NCBI GenBank assembly: GCA_041648175.1
Contig: JBAZPO010000017.1
Location: 1 to 64,000 of the forward strand
Reading direction: 5' to 3'
DNA from: Desulfobaccales bacterium
GTDB lineage: Bacteria; Desulfobacterota; Desulfobaccia; Desulfobaccales; 0-14-0-80-60-11
Length of the DNA stretch: 64,000 nt
Part shown: piece by piece, positions 60,393-64,000 of the stretch
How positions within the stretch are numbered: position 1 is the stretch's first letter
Layout: every line of letters begins with the position of its first letter
Translations under genes and position numbers: made by a program
Notes under the pieces: generated by a model
Database searches by the model: none
Seen by the model: only the letters and a program-made list of their open reading frames with translations
What the model was told of the DNA's origin: nothing

Positions 60393-63197
60393 TTATTCGG
60401 CTTGGATTTCGGGCCTGGCCGCCGGGGCCTCCAGGACGGCCTTCACCTTCTCTTGGATATAGGCTTCAATAATGTCGCCTTCTTTATAGTCGTTGAACCG
60501 GTCGATGCCGATACCGCATTCATACCCCGCCAGCACCTCTTTGGCATCCTCTTTGAAGCGCTTCAGGGAATTGATCTTGCCGCCTTCGGACACCTTCTTG
60601 CCACCGCGCAGCACCCGTGCCAGAGAGTTGCGTTCGATCTTGCCGTCCAGTACCATACAGCCGGCAATGGTTCCCACTTTGGTGATAGAAAAGACCTGGC
60701 GCACTTCGGCGCGGCCCATGATCTTCTCTTCCACGATGGGCTCCAGCAACCCTTCCAGGGCGGCATGAATATCATGCAACAGGGCATAGATGATGTCGTA
60801 ATAGCGCACATCCACCTGCTCCTGCTCGGCCAGAGATATGGCCTTGGGATTGGCCCGGACATTGAACCCCACCACAATGGCATCCGAGGCCGAAGCCAGC
60901 ATGATGTCGCTTTCGGAGACCTCGCCGAGACCGGAATGGATCATGGAGACCTTGATGTCTTTGGTCCCCAGCTCGGACAGAGCCTTGGCCAGGGCCTCGA
61001 TGGAACCGTGCACGTCGGCCTTGAGCACCATCTTGAGTTCCTTGACCGCGCCATCCCGCACCTGCTGGTAGAGCTTTTCCAGGGTTACCCGGCTGATGCG
61101 GGCCAAAGTGGACTCTCGCTGCTTCTGCTGGCGCATCATAGCGATCTGCTTCGCCTTGCGCTCATCTTCCAGTACGATAAATTCGTCCCCGGCCTCGGGG
61201 ACGCCGTTGAACCCCTGGACTTCCGCGGGCAGTCCCGGCGGCACTTCATCAATTTTTTCGCCCCGGTCGTCGAACAGGGCCCGCACGCGGCCATACTGCG
61301 GGCCGCACACAAAGTAATCCCCAGGCTTTAAGGTGCCTTCCTGGACCAGCACGGTACCCACCGGACCCCGCCCTTTATCCAGCCGGGATTCGATGATCCA
61401 GCCCGAGGCCGGTGCATTCGCCACGGCCTTGAGATCCAGGATTTCCGCCTGGAGGAGAATCTTCTCCAGCAATTCTTTGATGCCGATGCGTTTTTTAGCC
61501 GACACCTCGGTAAACAGGACGTCGCCGCCCCATTCTTCGGAAACCACGCCCGCGGTGGACAGTTCTCGTTTCACCCGCTCCGCGTTGGCATTGGGTTTGT
61601 CAATTTTGTTGACGGCCACCACCAGGGGTACGCCTGCTGCCCTGGCATGGTTAATGGCTTCCGTAGTCTGTTCCATGACGCCATCGTCTGCGGCCACTAC
61701 CAGCACCACCAGGTCAGTGACCTTGGCGCCCCGGGCCCGCATCGCCGTAAAGGCCTCATGGCCCGGCGTATCCAGAAAGACCACTTCCCCTTGCTTTTCG
61801 GGCAGATTGACATAGTAGGCGCCGATATGCTGGGTAATGCCGCCGGCCTCCCCTTCAGTCACCCGGGTCCGGCGTATGGCGTCCAAGAGCGAAGTTTTGC
61901 CGTGGTCCACGTGCCCCATGATGGTAACCACCGGGGGCCGGGGAGTGGCCTCGCCTGCTTGGCGGGGAGCGACCGCCAGCAGATCTTCTTCCTGCATGCT
62001 GGCGTGTTCCACTTCATACCCGAATTCCCCGGCCACAAGGGTCGCGGATTCAAAATCAATGGGGTAATTAATAGTGGCGATTATGCCCATATGCATGAGC
62101 TGCTTGATGATTTCGCCGGACTTGATGCCCATGCGTTTGGCCAGCTCACCCACGGTGATGGATTCCCCCACCTTGACCCGCCGCTTGATGGCCTTGGGCA
62201 CCGTGAGCTCCGACTTGGAGACCTTCTTGATGGCCTTCTTCATGCCTTTGCGGCGGCCCGAGCCTCGGGTCTCGCCTTCCGCACCGCTATACAGATCGGC
62301 CCGTTCCCTGACTTCCCGCTTTTTGACAGGTTTGGCCGCCCGAGCTGCCTCAGTTTCCGGGCGCTTGACCTTCTTCTTGCCCTGGCCGGCTTTCTTTTCT
62401 TCCACGACCACGGGGGGCTTGACCGGTCCGGCCCCTGGCCTAGCCGCGGCAGGCGCCGGTCTAGCTCCGGTGGGCCTGGCTGCGGGCCGTTCCGCCGCCG
62501 CGGGACGATGCACTGGCGCCGCCGGGGGGGGAGTAGCCGGTTTTTCAGGGGGTAGGCTGATAATCCGGGCCGGCATTTCTTTCTTCTTGGCTTTACCCCG
62601 CTGCCGTTTCAACGCCGCGCCTGAGTCCGCCGTCTGAGGCGGCTTTGGCGCGGCCGCAGGTGGTGTGGCCGCAGGCTGGGGTGGAGGTGGAGGCGGGGGT
62701 GTGACCGCTGCCACCTCGGGGATTTCGGGGGTTGCCTCGGGGGTCACTGCAGTCGGTCCTTCCGGTGCTGCAGGGGGTGCCGCGGCCGGGGGTGGCGGCG
62801 GCGCCACTTCAATGGGCGCAGGCTTCTCTTTGGGAGGCAGCGATACTACCCGGGCCACGGTCTCCTTGGGTTTCCGGGGCTTGATCACCGGCTTGGGAGG
62901 AGGCGGTGGCGCGGCTTCCGCCTCGGCAGTTTCCTCCGGGGGCGGTGCCGGCGGTATAACCGGGGGCGGCGGCGCCACCCGTCGACGGCGCTTGACCTTA
63001 TCACCCACCCGCAGCTCCTCAACCTGAGGCACCGCGGTGGTGATCGTCTGGCGCGCCCGGGCCACTGTCTCATCATCCAACAGACTGAGATAGGTGATTT
63101 TTTCCTGCAGCCCCAGTTCATCCCGGAGACGGTGGATCAACTCTCCAACATCCATTTTCAATTCTTTGGCCAAATTTCCAATCCTGGTCTTACCCAT
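60393..63197 (-). CDS. infB: Translation initiation factor IF-2
   Basis: 934-residue GTPase that places fMet-tRNA on the 30S subunit. An N-terminal IF2-N domain (RIGNLAKELKMDVGELIHRL), then a very long Pro/Ala-rich linker (about residues 70-330), a second IF2-N copy (SITVGELAKRMGIKSGEIIKQL), GTPase G1 GHVDHGKTSL, G3 DTPGHEAF, G4 NKID, and the C-terminal fMet-tRNA domain. The linker (PPPPPPPQPAATPPA-type) is long even for deltaproteobacteria. Confidence 0.96.
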   Translation of the reverse strand: MGKTRIGNLAKELKMDVGELIHRLRDELGLQEKITYLSLLDDETVARARQTITTAVPQVEELRVGDKVKRRRRVAPPPPVIPPAPPPEETAEAEAAPPPPPKPVIKPRKPKETVARVVSLPPKEKPAPIEVAPPPPPAAAPPAAPEGPTAVTPEATPEIPEVAAVTPPPPPPPQPAATPPAAAPKPPQTADSGAALKRQRGKAKKKEMPARIISLPPEKPATPPPAAPVHRPAAAERPAARPTGARPAPAAARPGAGPVKPPVVVEEKKAGQGKKKVKRPETEAARAAKPVKKREVRERADLYSGAEGETRGSGRRKGMKKAIKKVSKSELTVPKAIKRRVKVGESITVGELAKRMGIKSGEIIKQLMHMGIIATINYPIDFESATLVAGEFGYEVEHASMQEEDLLAVAPRQAGEATPRPPVVTIMGHVDHGKTSLLDAIRRTRVTEGEAGGITQHIGAYYVNLPEKQGEVVFLDTPGHEAFTAMRARGAKVTDLVVLVVAADDGVMEQTTEAINHARAAGVPLVVAVNKIDKPNANAERVKRELSTAGVVSEEWGGDVLFTEVSAKKRIGIKELLEKILLQAEILDLKAVANAPASGWIIESRLDKGRGPVGTVLVQEGTLKPGDYFVCGPQYGRVRALFDDRGEKIDEVPPGLPAEVQGFNGVPEAGDEFIVLEDERKAKQIAMMRQQKQRESTLARISRVTLEKLYQQVRDGAVKELKMVLKADVHGSIEALAKALSELGTKDIKVSMIHSGLGEVSESDIMLASASDAIVVGFNVRANPKAISLAEQEQVDVRYYDIIYALLHDIHAALEGLLEPIVEEKIMGRAEVRQVFSITKVGTIAGCMVLDGKIERNSLARVLRGGKKVSEGGKINSLKRFKEDAKEVLAGYECGIGIDRFNDYKEGDIIEAYIQEKVKAVLEAPAARPEIQAE

Positions 63198-63251
63198 ATA
63201 CGTAACCTAACCCCCGAAACTGATTTCGCCCTTGGCGGTGCACAATAATCT

Positions 63252-64000
63252 TTAACTTTCCTGGACCCCGGCCGTCTTCTCAGGGGTATCGGCCGCATCC
63301 TCCGGCCCGCCCCCTTGGATCATTTCCTGAGCCGCAGCGATGAGCGCCGTGGCCTTCTTCTCAGTCAATCCGGTGGACTGGAGCAGCTCATCCAGGCTGG
63401 TTTCCGCCACCTCCCGGGCCGACGAGTACCCTGCCTCATGCAAGAGACTGGCCGTGATCTCGCCCACGCCGGGAATGCTCAACAAAGAGAGATAACCTTC
63501 TTTCAATGATTTTGAGTACTTGGACTCGCTCTTGACGTCGATTTTCCAGCCCACCAGCCGCGACGCCAGCCTGACGTTCTGGCCCCGCTTGCCGATAGCC
63601 AGGGAAAGCTGATCATCCGGCACGATCACTTCCATGGTCTGGCTTTCCTTACTCATAATGATGCGGCTCACCTGGGCCGGGGCCAGGGCGTTGGTGGCAA
63701 ACTTGGCCTCATCGGGATGCCAGGGGATGATGTCGATCTTTTCGCCCCGCAGTTCCTGCACGATGTTTTGGACCCGGGCCCCCTTCATGCCGACGCAGGC
63801 TCCCACCGGGTCTACATCCGAATCCCGGGAAGATACGGCGATCTTGGAACGGCTGCCCGGTTCCCGGGCGCAGCCCAAAATCTGGACGATGCCCTCGGAA
63901 ATCTCCGGCACTTCGGATTCAAACAGGACCACCAGGAACTGGGGATGGGTCCGGGACAGGATGATCTGAGGACCCCGGGTCTGGCGCTTCACGTCCAGAA
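63252..64000 (-). CDS. nusA: Transcription termination/antitermination factor NusA, C-terminal part
   Basis: Open to the window's right edge; N-terminal and S1 domain are missing here. KH1: VGACVGMKGARVQNIVQEL; KH2: QLSLAIGKRGQNVRLASRL. C-terminal helix-hairpin-helix pair: LLSIPGVGEITASLLHEAGY and TGLTEKKATALIAAAQEM. 54 bp upstream of infB; the ylxR often found between is absent. Start of the operon lies beyond the window. Confidence 0.95.
   Translation of the reverse strand, partial: LDVKRQTRGPQIILSRTHPQFLVVLFESEVPEISEGIVQILGCAREPGSRSKIAVSSRDSDVDPVGACVGMKGARVQNIVQELRGEKIDIIPWHPDEAKFATNALAPAQVSRIIMSKESQTMEVIVPDDQLSLAIGKRGQNVRLASRLVGWKIDVKSESKYSKSLKEGYLSLLSIPGVGEITASLLHEAGYSSAREVAETSLDELLQSTGLTEKKATALIAAAQEMIQGGGPEDAADTPEKTAGVQES

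Overview
The window is a high-GC bacterial chromosome segment whose gene content fits an anaerobic Desulfobacterota (deltaproteobacterium). The closest match by inference is the sulfate-reducing or syntrophic Desulfobacca/Syntrophobacterales type. The reasons are a long HdrA flavoprotein read through an in-frame UGA (selenocysteine), a two-gene sufC-sufB Fe-S assembly locus, the linked order ilvB-ilvH-ilvC-psd-pssA-leuA, an spmA-spmB pair without sporulation genes, and many small zinc-ribbon and signalling proteins. No rRNA, tRNA, CRISPR array, prophage or transposase gene was seen. Species is inference only.

Layout. 1-6.5 kb: the N-terminal two thirds of selenoprotein HdrA (minus), a small exported protein, sufC-sufB, and a pentapeptide-repeat protein with a TIR-like C-terminal domain. 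7-10.6 kb: spmB/spmA, rmlA and a DegT-type sugar aminotransferase. 11-18 kb: a signalling block with a hybrid PAS histidine kinase, a zinc-finger output protein, an HMA_2-like protein, an orphan ParA with a small basic partner, and two CBS proteins. 18-25 kb: an exported protein, an alpha/beta hydrolase, a CPA2 antiporter, a CoA-disulfide-reductase/rhodanese fusion, and a PAS kinase flanked by two paralogous zinc-ribbon peptides. 25.5-34 kb: gltX, a formyltransferase resembling the ALDH1L1 N-domain, membrane proteins, a deacetylase-fold protein, and prfA-prmC. 34.5-45 kb: the branched-chain amino-acid and phospholipid operon, all on the minus strand, ending in leuA and leuC. 45.7-49.7 kb: two unrecognised large proteins, a YjbQ-family protein and pyrR. 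50-54 kb: a J-domain/DUF3108/hydrolase operon and a set of small envelope proteins. 54-64 kb: the nusA-infB-ylxP-rbfA-truB-rpsO-pnp-M16 translation/RNA operon, with an AT-rich mntA-hepT toxin-antitoxin pair lodged between rbfA and truB.

The intergenic DNA is unusually rich in small repeats. There is a near-palindromic MITE-like element of about 101 bp in three full copies, plus a fourth element with the same ends, each ending 2-35 bp from a start codon. A 'CATTCTGAG' inverted-repeat element is present twice. A 29-bp palindrome is present three times, and one copy lies in frame inside prmC. There are also heptamer tandem arrays at gene ends. Most promising for follow-up: the UGA/SECIS HdrA, the palindrome inside prmC, the ParA partner with a duplicated KGxGADxFLG motif, the repeats near start codons, and the mntA-hepT insertion where nrnA is often found.
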